A stretch of DNA of 64,000 bases from Simmondsia chinensis (GCA_018398585.1 JAGTTD010000015.1:2857001-2921000), one strand, 5' to 3'; counted from the first letter of the stretch, positions 47,538-59,131 are shown. Made by a program: numbers and translations. Notes: generated by a model not told the origin, from the sequence alone.

Positions 47538-47671
47538 TCTCAAGTCGGGGGTCCTCGAAAACAGCCTCTCGTAAGGGTATCACTTGGAAGGTGTAAGGCT
47601 GCGTACATCTCACCCCTCCCAAACCCTGCTTATGGGGGAGCTCTTGAGGCATTGGGTATATTGTTGTTGTT
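47538..47671 (+). repeat. RTE LINE/SINE tail, extreme 5' truncation
   Basis: Only about 134 bp of tail ending (TTG)n, with a 16-bp perfect duplication ATACCTTATTCAAGTT (47522-47537, 47672-47687). A true insertion that copied only the 3' end. Confidence 0.85.
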
Positions 47672-48047
47672 ATACCTTATTCAAGTTACGTTTGTTTTGA
47701 AAGAGAACAATTTTCATTTCAATTATACTATTTTTTTGTATAATTTCATAACAACTAGAAGTATAGAAAATATTTTCCTCCTAATGGCTATCAAATCTCA
47801 TCCTAACCTTTGTAAAAGAAACCGACTCCCAATCGCCTGTGCCACTTGATTGAATAAAACACGAAGAACCCAATCAGCATTATAGCACACCAGCCATCCC
47901 AAACTATTGCTCGACAATGCCAAAGTCCGATGAACTTCCGAACCACCCACAGACCGTAACCCGAGCCACCAAACCAGCTATGAAACTTACATGAGTGATT
48001 ACAAGTGACATCAGCCCATAAACTCATTACAACGCAAAAGCTACTGG

Positions 48048-48242
48048 TGTTGAAGACTCCACATGTGAGTTTTGTGGAATCCCATATCGGAGTTGAGAGA
48101 AAGAAGAGATCACCTTATAAGCCTAGTGGGTTACTCCACCTATAGCCAATTGATTTTAGGATGGAACCCCACTTGGGCTTATATATGGATCTCATGTGTT
48201 CTAACTCCGTGGGTTGGGCCTAAAGGCCTGGTGAAATTTAAC
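48048..48242 (+). repeat. Solo TRIM LTR with perfect duplication
   Basis: It runs TGTTGAAGACTCCACATG to GTGAAATTTAACA, flanked by ACTGG on both sides (48043-48047, 48243-48247). It contains the family CCCATATCGGAGTTGAGAG and GGTTACTCCACC blocks. Confidence 0.9.
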
Positions 48243-48288
48243 AACTGGCCCCTAAAATAACCCACAAACCACTTGGTAGCCATCATCA

Positions 48289-48986
48289 ATAGGGATGGCA
48301 ATTGGACCTGAATTTGTCAAATGTCTATCCAACTCAATCCACTTATGGTGGATTTGGATGTAAAAAATGGGTTTTTAACTAGATTTGCATTTGGATGTTG
48401 ATAAATGAGTTTTAAATGCGTTAGATTTGGATGACATCAAACCCAACCCAAACCCAACCCGAATTATGGTTGGTGTAAGGAAATTTTGAAATTACTAAAG
48501 TTCGAGTTTTTAACATGACAAATCACGTTCTGATATTTTTTATGTGCCAACGTTTTAGAGTTTTTCTAACACTATAATATTCTTTGTAGAACCCATAATG
48601 TAACAAATATATGTCTAAAGAGTATTGATGAAAAAGTTTTCGAATGGTGGCCTAATATTGTATAATTACTATATTATACATATTAAATGAAAAAAAGGAA
48701 AATATGTAGTGATTTATCCAAATATTTGTTTTTAAGTTACTATTGTTGTAAATTATTATTACACATATTAATATTAAATTTTAATATTATAATCTGTTCT
48801 AGGATTTAAATAGGTTATGGATTTGGATTAGATATCCGTTTCACTCGATGAATTTGGATTTGGATTGGGATTGAATTTTTATGGAATAAATGGATTTCTT
48901 TCCAGATCTAGGTTGAGTCAGATTTTTTCTAGGTTGGATCTAGATGAAGGCAAATTTGACCCAAACCCGACCCGTTGCCATCCGTA
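48289..48986. mobile_element. hAT-type non-autonomous element, 698 bp
   Basis: It begins TAGGGATGGCAATTGGACC and ends CCGTTGCCATCCGTA (inverted), with a perfect 8-bp duplication ATCATCAA (48281-48288, 48987-48994). No transposase. Confidence 0.9.
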
Positions 48987-49085
48987 ATCATCAAGATTGT
49001 TGCCAGCCTCCTTGCCGAGACCTACTCTAATGAGCTCGCGCTGCTGCATACGGGTTGATGGAGAGCCCCGAACCATCTCCCATCG

Positions 49086-49600
49086 TCACCACCTCAAAAT
49101 CTGTCATAAAAAATAACGCATATTTCAACTAACCCCATGAAAACATCAAAAAAGCGAGCAAGAAAAACGTACCTAAAACCAAATTGAGCAATGGTAGCCG
49201 AAAAACCGACGTTCAACACGCTTTAATATACACAATTCTTCGCCCCTTTCACTACTTGTACATGCATTTCTTTTACGATGCAACTAATAAGGGCTAGTAG
49301 TCCTAAGATTTTTGGTGGTTCAAACCAAGTTTGATCGTTGACCTCTTTTTTCGGCAACGAAGATGTTCATGCCAACTTAAACGCACCTAGAGTAATCCAA
49401 TTTATATTCTATATTACTTAAAATACAGATCATTATACTATATAGTAGATATGCATTTATACTGTATCATATAATGGGTCGTTATTTCTTCTAATGGTGA
49501 AATACAGTAAAACAAACGAAACTAATAGTATAACAAATTAACACCCAAGCTATTGTTTCGATTATTTGGACTCTTGATCGGTCTGGAACTAATTAAGAAT
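49086..49600. other. Intergenic, nothing recognised
   Basis: No repeat boundary or coding frame seen. Confidence 0.4.
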
Positions 49601-49648
49601 GTGATTTTCCTTTCAATAATACATTAGAAACTTTATATTATAAAGTAA

Positions 49649-49722
49649 TATATATATATATATATATTTATAATGATGGTAAGGACAGGGGGAGGGGGAG
49701 GGGGAGGGGGAGGGGGAGGGGG
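49649..49722. repeat. (AT)n and (GGGGGA)n simple repeats
   Basis: An AT run (49649-49668) is followed by about six GGGGGA units (49688-49722), a strong G-quadruplex candidate on the plus strand. Confidence 0.9.
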
Positions 49723-49850
49723 ATAATACCCCTAAATCACCTCATAAAGAGGCCCACTTTGAGTTTAGTGGGAATCGAACCCGGGCCACCCCGTTGGCAC
49801 CCGGCATTATAAACTACTTTGCTATGTCCCTAAGGGACATTATAGAGTAA
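49723..49850 (-). mobile_element. Possible tRNA-derived SINE
   Basis: The minus strand carries a perfect pol III B box GGGTTCGATTCCC (about 49770) preceded by GGTGCCAACGGGGTGGCCC. Ends and A box are unclear. Confidence 0.4.
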
Positions 49851-50097
49851 TACATGGTGGTACAGTAGGTCGTGTGTCCATGATATAAAGGATCAAAACA
49901 AAGGCAAGCTTATGATTACCTGAAATTCTGGATTATGCAATTAAAATTTACATGGAGTGACCTTGACATTAGTTTTTTTTTTTTTTTTTTTTAAATCAAG
50001 AAGAAAAAAACAAATAAAGATTCTTTTCTTTTATTAATTTAAAGGTATGTCCAAGTACTTTGTTTGCATTACTGTTAGTTTAATCGTTATACTTTTA

Positions 50098-50792
50098 ATT
50101 AAGGTTGTTTACATTTTAGTACCGTAACGTTTTTTAAAATAATAAAAGACTTTAACCTTTTTGAATTAATAAAAAGACCTAGCGTTGATAAAAGAACCCT
50201 CTTCAGCGTGATGATGTCATTTTTCATCAACAGAGCTGACGTGACAACTGTTTTTTATTAATGCTACTATAAAATGACAAAAGTGCTATTTAACATTTTT
50301 ATTCTTACTGTTGAGACTTCACATGTGAGCTTAGAAATTATAATCCCACATTAAAGTTATGAGAGAGAAGAGATCACCTTATAAGCCTTATGGGTTATTC
50401 CACCTATTGCCAATTGGTTTTAGGATGGAACCTCATATGTAAACCTTGTATGTTCCAACTTCGTGGGGTTGGACCAATAAAGGCCCGATGACATTTAACA
50501 CTTATTTTATAAGTATGAAACTTGAGATGTTGTATTATTTAGAAATTATATATTTTTGCTTATTTGTTTAAAACTATAGTTATTTGATGGTATTTTTGCC
50601 ATTTTACTATAGCATTAATGAAAAAGCAGTTGCCACTTCAGCTCTATCGACATAAAATGATGCCATCACGGCGGAGAGTGGACTTTTAAATAAAACGAGA
50701 AAAACTTAGTGGCTTTTTTATTAATTCAAAATGGTCAGAGTCCTTTTTAATATTTTCAAAATCGATAGAGTACTAAAATGTAAGTAATCCTT
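50098..50792. mobile_element. Long foldback/MULE-like element with a TRIM LTR in its centre
   Basis: The left arm (TTACATTTTAGTACCGTAACG, ...TTTTTGAATTAATAAAAAG, ...CAGAGCTGACGTG) matches the reverse complement of the right arm (TTACATTTTAGTACTCTATCG, ...TTTTGAATTAATAAAAAAG, ...TAGAGCTGAAGTGG) over roughly 200 bp. Confidence 0.75.
50309..50500 (+). repeat. Solo TRIM LTR in the foldback element
   Basis: It runs TGTTGAGACTTCACATG to ACATTTAACA, with flanks CTTAC and CTTAT (4 of 5). Confidence 0.85.
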
Positions 50793-51039
50793 TTACTTAT
50801 ATCAATTCATAGCTTGTTTGCTTTCTACTATGCCAACTTAATCCTAGCGCGAAACAGACTTTAGGTTGTGGACGGAATATTCGGTCAAGTCATAGATAAG
50901 TCTAGATTGGGTTAACATCTAGGTTTATATATATTACATTAGTTGCATTTAATATGACTTTAGTTTGCTTTATTTTTGCTTGTACGTCAGATATTGTTTC
51001 ATTTGACTTTGACTTGAATTTTGTAAGTTTGTTCCTTTT

Positions 51040-51175
51040 TTCTTTTAGGGTTGGGGGTTCTTCGGAAACCATGTCTTGCAAGGTAGCACCCTGTAAGAGT
51101 AAAACTGCGTACATCTTACCTTTCTTGGACTCTACCCTGGCGGGAGCCTCTTTGAGACACTGGGTGGTTGTTTTT
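51040..51175 (+). repeat. RTE LINE/SINE tail fragment
   Basis: GGGTTGGGGGTTCTTCGGAA, CTGCGTACATCTTACC and GCGGGAGCCTCTTTGAGACA are present. No 5S head. Duplication not found. Confidence 0.7.
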
Positions 51176-51179
51176 TATC

Positions 51180-53055
51180 AAATTGACACGGTATACAAGT
51201 GGGTGTTGTGAGGCTTGATTTCTAAAGAAGTGGAAACTCTTGCACGGTTGGCCCTTATTGACAGATTAAACATAGGAAAGAGATTCCTAAGATTAAGGTC
51301 TTTCATTACAAACTGAATTTTGTGCCTGTCTTTTGCACATACTCCAGAGAAGCTAGAAAGGAACGAATACACCTTTAGCGAGAGGATGACAGACAGGGAA
51401 AAAGTTGAGGAAGCAGAAAGTTAATTCACAGTCGCCTCTTGGGTTGAAGGTAATTAATGACAATCTTGCATTTTCGGTTCACTCCGAGATCACCGTGGAA
51501 ACTTAAAAGCATTGCTCTCAAGGTTTGATACTTTTTGAGTCTAAACAAGCGGAGTTATTTACATTCTAGAAGCGCTACAACTGACACTAACATAAAAGGA
51601 ATAACTTCATTAAAAATAAATAGAGTAATGTTATTGTCAAGACAAAATTGTTAATCCTAGCGCAAATTTGTCATTATTGCAGTTATTATTTACTACAAAA
51701 TTACATTGTTACTCTGGTATTTAACATTTTTTGCATTGACAATAATAACATCCTATAAATAATTATCAAATTTGACCAGCAACCAAAATGGGGTTTATAT
51801 TTTAGAAATCAAAGTAGTGCATTGCTTTTTTTGATAATTAACGGCAAAGCCGTAGTACATACCGGGCCTCGACGCGGCGAGACCTAAACCGTCTTGTAAA
51901 CAGAGATGGGTGCATTGCTATATATATTTAATAACACACACCCACTTTTTATAGTTGGATAGAAGCCTAGACTCGGGCAGTACAACAAAAAATGAAAAAA
52001 GACGATAAAACAAAGCAACAAAATCTAAAAAAGCAAAATACATCTCTAACCCCCTAGTCTTTTTTGCAACCCGATCCCCCGGAGCTTTATATCATAGAGT
52101 CAGTTCAACCACTAACGTCACTTGTCACATCATAAAAAAGAATATCAAAATTTGAGTTACAAATCCGTAAAACATTTTAAAACATCAAAATATACCAAAA
52201 TGTTATAAAATTAGGGATATATTATATTCAAAAAGAAGACAAAAAAAATACAAACTCAAATATATTTAAAAAAAAATAGCAAATATTTTATTTCAAAACT
52301 GAAGAACAAGTTTTTTTTTCCTGTTCAAATAGTTCTCTCAATATTTTATTATTTTCTCAATTTTCTTGCTCTCTTCACAATTCTCATTACTTTCTTACAA
52401 TTCAGTGCACTTTATTAATTCTCACTGGGTGCCAATTTATGTTGTACTGAGGCGGCGAGTATACTTACCCTGAATGGAGGTGAGGGATAATGTATACATA
52501 TTATATGTATATGTATATATGTATATAAAAGTTTGTTACATAATTTTTAATTTTTTAAGATGTTTAATAATATTCAAATTTGATCATAAAAATTATACCC
52601 AAAAAATATGTAATATTTATAATAGATAATATATTATCGAACATTAGAATATTTAAACCAATGTTTTCATTAAAAAATATACGAAGTCAAAACTCTATCG
52701 CATGACATCCACTCCTACTAACTTACCTACTCTGGAAATAACTTCTTGGTAGGGCTACGCCTAATCCTCCATACTTCAATTATATTTAAAATTTTTATTT
52801 TAAAAATAATACTTTATTGATCCAATTTGATATTTAAAACACATTATACAAAATCATTACACTATGATTATATTATTAAACAACTATCTTATTTTTACCA
52901 AAAATACTATATTAAACCCTAAAATAAATATAAAATAAAGTACTCATAATATTAGTTCTTATTTTAACTTAAATCTCTAAGTTATGTGCTTTTTATGTTA
53001 TTGGAGTCCTCAATTTGTTCTTTTTTTTTTTTTGAGCAGACTCAATTTCTATTTT
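51180..53055. other. Intergenic, no gene recognised
   Basis: AT-rich throughout 52100-53000. Nothing coding seen. Confidence 0.5.
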
Positions 53056-53073
53056 TTGGTTAATAGTACAAAT

Positions 53074-53381
53074 GTCCAGATTCTGTGCTTAAGTGCAATC
53101 TGAGCCTCGTGCTGTCCACTAGCTATTCATTAGCTGTGCGTTGGCTTATTTGCGATTTGCTATGTCTTTGCCTAGCTTTGCCCTACTTACATGTTTATTT
53201 GCTCTCGTGCTACCAGGGTACCAAGTTTCTTTGCTGCTGACGCGCTTTTCAGGTTGGGGGTTCTCGAAAACAGCTTCTCTTCTGGGCAGCCCCTAGAAGG
53301 GGGAAGGCTGGGTACATCTACCCCCCCAGACCCTGCCTATGCGGGAGCCTTTCAAGCACTGGGTTGTTGTTGTTGTTGTTG
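53074..53381 (+). mobile_element. RTE LINE, 3' end only
   Basis: The perfect 18-bp duplication TTGGTTAATAGTACAAAT occurs at 53056-53073 and 53382-53399. It contains the LINE 3' untranslated region (GCGCTTTTCAGGTTGGGGG) and ends (GTT)6. Confidence 0.9.
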
Positions 53382-53403
53382 TTGGTTAATAGTACAAATA
53401 TTA

Positions 53404-53609
53404 CCTAAGAAGGTACCAACATGTAAGCACCGGATCCTATTAAAACTCCAAAGTTAAGCGTGCTTGGCCCAGAGTAGTATCAAGATAGGTGACCTCCTGG
53501 AAAGTCCTCGTGTTGCACCCTATCATGAAGGGGGAAGGCTACGTACATCTACTCCCCCAGACCTTGTTTAGGCGAGAGCCCTTAGGGCACTAGAAGTGTT
53601 GTTTTTTTT
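53404..53609 (+). mobile_element. 5S-SINE, copy J
   Basis: The 14-bp duplication TAGTACAAAT(A/T)TTA occurs at 53390-53403 and 53610-53623. It lies directly downstream of the LINE copy and reuses its target sequence. The segment after the 5S head is deleted (CACCCTATCATGAAGGGGG). It ends in a T run. Confidence 0.92.
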
Positions 53610-53623
53610 TAGTACAAATTTTA

Positions 53624-53980
53624 TATTTTATAGGTTCAGTAGATCTTATCTAACTGATCGATCAAATATTGTACTGTTGTTGAATATTAATCTCTAATTA
53701 TAAAAAAAAGTACGAATTGTAACCTATTTTGTTTAATTTCATTCGACTAACCTTATACTGTTATACATGAAAAGAACGAAATTGAAATGATTCATATATT
53801 ATGAAAAATATCCATAACATAAGAGCGCAACAGCTAATAAAAAGTTTCGTGTTGTTTATGAAGTTTGAAGCTTTCTTGTAATTGTACTTTCCTTGGTTTC
53901 TCCATATATATAGTACCTCAGCACCCTGTTAGGTATGTTACTATAACTTAATTCTCACAACGTTGTTGCATGTTGGAGAG
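53624..53980. other. Intergenic, nothing recognised
   Basis: AT-rich spacer. Confidence 0.45.
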
Positions 53981-54121
53981 TGTTAACGACTCTATATATG
54001 TGTGAGTATAGTAAAGAATCTCACATCGGCGTTGTGACAAAAAAGAGATAACATATAAATTTAGTGAGTTACTCCATCTAATAACAATTGTTTTAGGATG
54101 GAACCTCATTTGGACTTATAT

Positions 54122-56967
54122 ACAACAACAACAATCCCAGTGCCTCGCGACTCTCGCAAAAGCAGGGTTTGGAAGGGGTATATGTACGCAGCCATACCCC
54201 TTCCGAGTGGAAAGGAGACTGTTTATGAGGACCCCCAACCTGAAGTACAGGAGTGCCTGCAAATAAAACCATCAATTTATCGCCAAATGAATGAAGAAAA
54301 TAGACATGCAAGCATTTAAGTATGTATGTAAGCCAAGAAGACAGCCGAGTCATCAGAGAATAAACTAATCAGCATATAAGTGCACCACATGCGGCTATGA
54401 CTGCCTAGGAATCTTAAACTACAAGTCGCTCGCCGCCCTATTCTACGATGCCACATCCGCTACCCTTATGCTAGCCCTCCATCGTGCCCTATCTGAGGCC
54501 ATCTCCTCTTTCAGGTTTAGGTGGGTTAAGTCGTGACGGATCGTCTCCAGCCAACTCCTCTTTGGCCTTCCCCTCCCTCTTCTACCTAGCATCGTCTGAA
54601 GCTGTTCACACCTCCTGACTGGGGCTGTAGTCGGTCTTCTGCTAACATGTCCAAACCATCTTAGGCGGTGCTCCCGCAATTTATCCTGGATCGAGGCTAC
54701 ACCTGGTTTACCTCTTATTACATCGTTCCTAATCCTATCCTTCCTTGTATGGCCACACATCCAGAGCAGCATGCTCATCTCTGCTACCTTCATTCTCTGT
54801 GTCTGATTCTGTTTCATTGGTCGACACTCTGCCCCATATAACATAGCCGGTCTTACTACCGTCCTATAGTATTTTCCCTTTAGCTTTAACGGGAACTTTC
54901 TATCACACAGCACCCCAGATGCCATCCTCCACTTCTGCCAGCCTACTTTAATCCTATTGTTGACATCCTCATCCACCTCGCCATTCTGGTGTATCATGGA
55001 TCCCAGGTATTTGAAACTTTCCTTACTCGGTAAGGTCTCCGATTCGATCTTGACCTCCTCTGTGTTAATCGTGGTGGAATGATCGAATTTGAATTCCAAG
55101 TACTCAGTCTTAGATCTGCTAATCCTTAAACCCTTCGATTCTAAAGCACCTCCCCACAATTCCAACTTCTCGTTTGTGTCCGCTCGGGAATCCCCTACCA
55201 AAACTATGTCATCTGCAAAAAGCATACACCAAGGTACCTCTTCTTGGATGTGTCTAGTGAGCTCATCCATCACTAGAATGAACAGAAAGGGATTCAATGC
55301 AGATGGCTTCCATTGTTCTATTGTTCTATTGTTCGCCTTAACAGGTGGATGGCTTCCATTGTTGATCTCCCAGGTATGAACCCGAACTGGTTTTCGGTCG
55401 CTTCTGTCTGTTGCCGTAGCCTCCTTTCTATGACTCGCTCCCATAGCTTGAGAGTGTGACACATTAGTTTGATCCCCCGATAATTGGCGCAGCTTTGGAT
55501 GTCGCCCTTGTTCTTGTAGATTGGGACCAGTGTGCTCCTCCGCCATTCGTCCGGCATCTTCTGCCCCACAAGGATTTGGTTAAAGAATTTTGTCAGCCAG
55601 CTAATGCCTCTCTGCCCAAGGCATTTCCATGCCTCAATGGGTATTCCATATGGACCAACTGTTCTTCCCCTGCCCATATGTTTTAGGGCTTCCTTGATCT
55701 CCTCAGGAGTAATTCGCTCACAGTAGTAGTCGTTCTGATCCTCCTCCGGTGTTTGGAGGTCACCTAGAACTATCTTTGTGTTTCCCTGGTTGTTGAACAG
55801 ATCGTGGAAGTAAGCTTTCCACCTAGCTCTAATTAGATGCCCTTCCACTAGCACCTGTCTATCTTCGCCTTTTATGCATTTCAATTGCTCCAAGTCCCTC
55901 ATCCTCCTCTCTCTTGCTCTGGCGATCTTGTATATGTCCCTTGCTCCTTCCTTGGTATCCAGCCTCTTGTAAAACTCCTCATATGCTCTTGATTGTGCCT
56001 CATTGACGGCTTTCTTTACTTCCTTCTTGGCTTGCTGATATTGACGTCTCTTTTCCTCCTCTCTACTTCTCTCCCACTCCTTAAACAAGTCTCGTTTCGC
56101 CTTAATCTTCTGCTGGACTTCCTCACCCCACCACCAGAACTCTCTGTTGATAGTTGCCCCACCTTTTGACTCTCCCAGAACTTCGCGTGCCAGTCCCCTA
56201 ATCTTTTGGGCCATTTCGCTCCACATCCGGTTTGTATCTCCCTCCCCATCCGAATCGAGCTCTAAATCCGCTCTTTCCTTATAGGCTCTATATTTTTCTC
56301 CCTTCAAATCCCTCCATCGGGTATGTCTTTGCACGGCCTTCTTGCTTCTTCTGACCCTCTTCTTGACCTTTATATTCGTTCACACCACCCGATGTTGTTT
56401 AGACAGGTCCTCTCCTCTGATGACCTTGCAGTCCCTACATTCTTTTTGTACCCTTTTCCTTAGTAATATGTAATCAATCTGAGTCCTCGTCCCTCCGCTT
56501 TGATACGTGATAAGATGCTCGTCACGCTTTTTGGAGAAGGTGTTGGCAATTGTTAGCTCACAGGTGACCGCAAAAATCCAGGATGGATTTCTCGTCTGCA
56601 TTCCTCGTTCCAAATCCAAATCCCCCATGGTGTGATGCGTATCCATCCTTAATCGCACCAACATGCCCATTGAATTCCCCGCCAATCACCACTTGTTCAG
56701 CTTGTGGTATGACTTGCATCATTCTGTCTAAGTTCTCCCAGAATATAGCCTTCTCATTCTCTGGTAGTCCAGTCTGGGGTGCATAGACACTGATGACATT
56801 TAATACCTCCCCATCTAGGATCATCTTGATGCCTATGATCCTATCCCCAGTCCTTGACACGTCGACTACTTTATCCTTAAGACTGTCATCTACAATGATG
56901 CCAACTCCATTCCTCCCTCTGGCTTTGCCTGAATACCACAATTTATATCCTAGCACATCCCTTGCCT
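54122..56967 (-). mobile_element. RTE-type LINE, 2.8 kb, nearly complete
   Basis: The perfect 17-bp duplication CTCATTTGGACTTATAT occurs at 54105-54121 and 56968-56984. On the minus strand it starts inside the endonuclease (LGYKLWYSGKARGRNGVGII), so about the first 50-60 residues are missing, and ends in the shared tail with (TTG)n. Confidence 0.95.
54443..56956 (-). pseudogene. RTE endonuclease-reverse transcriptase (broken)
   Basis: Endonuclease 56956-56380 contains VISVYAPQTGLPENEK and GEFNGHVG (normally GDFN) and is frameshifted near 56600. The thumb-to-fingers region 56334-55318 has KECVKRGRD-type linker sequence and CANYRGIKLM...ENQFGFIPGRSTMEAIHLL. The C-terminal part below about 55295 begins NPFLFILVMDEL and includes the catalytic MLFADDIVLV. 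The palm segment that should carry the first catalytic aspartate between STMEAIHLL and FLFILVMDEL is deleted. The protein would nick target DNA and copy its RNA from the 3' tail; this copy cannot. Confidence 0.88.
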
Positions 56968-57087
56968 CTCATTTGGACTTATATGTCAATCTTTTATACT
57001 CCAGCTCGGTGAATCTGTTAGTATTACTAAAGAGTTGGAGCACATTTGTTTTATGAAAATTATTACTTATGTTTTATAAGGTTTGAT

Positions 57088-58067
57088 TGGATCGAACCCT
57101 ATATCGAGAAAGGAGAGTTTCAGATAGTTGGGGTCCATGATACAGCACAACGGTGAAGTTGACAAGGATGTCAACAACCGGATTAAAGTAAGATAGCATA
57201 AATGGAGAATGGCCTCAGTGGTACTTTGCGATAGAAAGTTTCCCTCAAAGCTGAAGGGAAGATACTATAAGACAACAGAGAGGCCGGCCATGTCCCATGG
57301 GGCGAAGTGTAGGGCGATAAAACAATATCATATACTGAAGATGAAGGTAGCAGAGATGAGGATGTTGCAGTGGATGTGCGGTTACACAAGAAAAGATAGG
57401 ATCAGGAACTACATTATAAGAAGTAAATTGGGCGTGGCCTACATTGAGGATAAATTAAGGGAGCAAAGTTTGAGATGGTTTGGACATGTTAGGAGGAGAC
57501 CGAGCACCACTCCGGTCAGGAGATGCGAGCAGCCACATTCTACGTTAGGCAGGAGAGGGAGAGGCAGGCCAAAGAAGAGATGGCTGAAGACGATTAGACA
57601 AGACCTCACCACCTAAACTTTCGGGAGGAGATGACCTTAGATAGAGTCCATTGGAGGGCTAGCATAGGATTAGCAGATGTAGCGACTTAGAGTTGGGTAG
57701 CCCAGCTTTTTGTGCTACCTTTAGTGTTTCTAGGCCTTTGGGGTAGTCCAGATTCGGCGCACTTATGTGTGATCTAAGCTCTTCTTTGACTATCTGTTAA
57801 TTGGCTTATATCTGTAATTTCTCTGCCTTTATTTGCCTATCTTTGCCCGGCTTTTATGTTTATATGCTTATTTGCCCTATTTGCTCTCTTGATGTCAGGC
57901 TGCTAGGCTTCATCGCTGCTGATAAGCTTTTCAAGTTGAGGGTCCTTGGAAGCAGCCTCCCTTCTTGGCAGCCCCCGGAAGGGGGAAGGCTGCGTACATC
58001 CACCCCCCCCAGACCTTGTGTATGTGGGAGCCCTTTGAGGCAGTGGGTTGTTGTTATTGTTGTTGTA
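57088..58067 (+). mobile_element. RTE LINE, 5'-truncated, older copy
   Basis: The 14-bp duplication TTATAAGGTTTGAT occurs at 57074-57087 and 58068-58081. The frame 57209-57616 covers the C-terminal domain ([40 protein letters not shown]). The tail (GGCAGCCCCCGGAAGGGGGA, GTACATCCACCCCCCC) is the closest match here to the 5S-SINE tail. Confidence 0.92.
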
Positions 58068-58081
58068 TTATAAGGTTTGAT

Positions 58082-58570
58082 CATTTATCACCTAATTATG
58101 CTAATATTTTAAAATATACAATGGGTATCTTGGGGTTTAAAAATTTTATCATTTAGATATCCTTGAGTTTTAAATTTGATCAATTAGATATCCTTCTTTC
58201 GAAGTACGATAAAGTTCTGCTAGAAAATGCTAGAGTAAAACATAACTCATTCCAATAATATATAAGTATTTTTATTACAATTTGAAGATTTTTTTCCAAA
58301 AAATGCGGACTTGACACATGGTTTCGGTAATATATAGGTGCTTATATAAAAATTTTGTAATTTTTTATTGACATGATTGTTCAAAAATGCCGACTTGAAC
58401 ATATTGACATGACTCATATATATTATCGTATTTATACGCTACAACAATATTTCCAATATAAATTGGTCCAAAATTCTTATAAAAATTTACCAAATTCTAA
58501 CATATAGTACTTAGATTACAAAAGATAAAAACTTTAAATATCAAATTCTAACATATAGTACCTAGATAAT
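58082..58570. other. Intergenic, nothing recognised
   Basis: It has short recurring phrases (CAAATTCTAACATATAGTAC twice), perhaps a small direct duplication. Confidence 0.4.
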
Positions 58571-59131
58571 TGTTAAATTTCCAACGGGCCTTTAGGCCCT
58601 GGCCCATAGAGTTGGAATATACAAGATCCACATATAAGCTCAAGTGGGGTTCCATATTAAAACTAATCGGCAATAGGTGAAGTAACCCACTACATTTATA
58701 AATTGATCACTTCACTCTCACTACTTCAATATGGGATTTTTCAACATAGGCTCACATGTGGAGTCCTCACACTCCCTCTAACATGTGAGTCAATTTTTAA
58801 TGCACCCCTCGCCTTCTCTGATCCAACTGAATCCAACATAATGGATAGGCCCTCGGAGCACCAAACATAAATGCACCCCACTTTCCAAGGACACAGTGCC
58901 GACAAACAAGAGTCGGGATTATTACTCTGATACCATGCTAAATTTCCAATAGGCCTTTAGGCCCAACCCACGGAGTTGGAACATACGAGATCTACATATA
59001 AGCTCAACCATCCTAAAACCAATTGGCAATAGGTAGAATAACACGCTACACTTATAAATTGATCTCTTCACTCTCACAACTTTCAATATAAAATTCTTAT
59101 ACAATAACACTCATATATGGAGTACTCAACA
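58571..59131 (-). mobile_element. Complete TRIM element, 561 bp
   Basis: LTRs at 58571-58771 (3') and 58936-59131 (5') are about 200 bp each. On the minus strand the primer site TGGTATCAGAG (58925-58935) abuts the 5' LTR, and a purine tract (AGAGGGAG) abuts the 3' LTR. The 164-bp interior has no coding capacity. No 5-bp duplication is evident. Confidence 0.88.

Larger units (their letters stand above)
47803..48994 (-). pseudogene. Possible old gene fragment broken by a TRIM LTR and a hAT element
   Basis: Removing 48048-48247 and 48289-48994 joins 47803-48047, 48248-48288 and sequence after 48994. The minus strand then has an open stretch rich in Trp, Gly and hydrophobic residues (GLWVVRKFIGLWHCR, DGWCAIMLIGFFVFYSI), which could be membrane-spanning. 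A stop remains between the parts. I do not recognise the protein, and it may be chance. Confidence 0.25.
53981..57020 (+). repeat. TRIM LTR split by the long RTE LINE
   Basis: The left part 53981-54104 (TGTTAACGACTC..., CTCACATCGGCGTTGTG, GAGTTACTCCATC) and the right part after 56984 (CCAGCTCGGTGAATCTGTTA) match one TRIM LTR across the LINE insertion. The right end is approximate. Confidence 0.7.

Noticed and set aside
47803..48027. Confident membrane-protein gene
   Set aside because: No family recognised, and the frame is cut by stops even after removing the insertions. Kept only as a low-confidence fragment.
55089..55379. 96-aa plus-strand open frame
   Set aside because: It is antisense to the RTE reverse transcriptase, and the same antisense frame appears at the other LINE copy (32868-33197).
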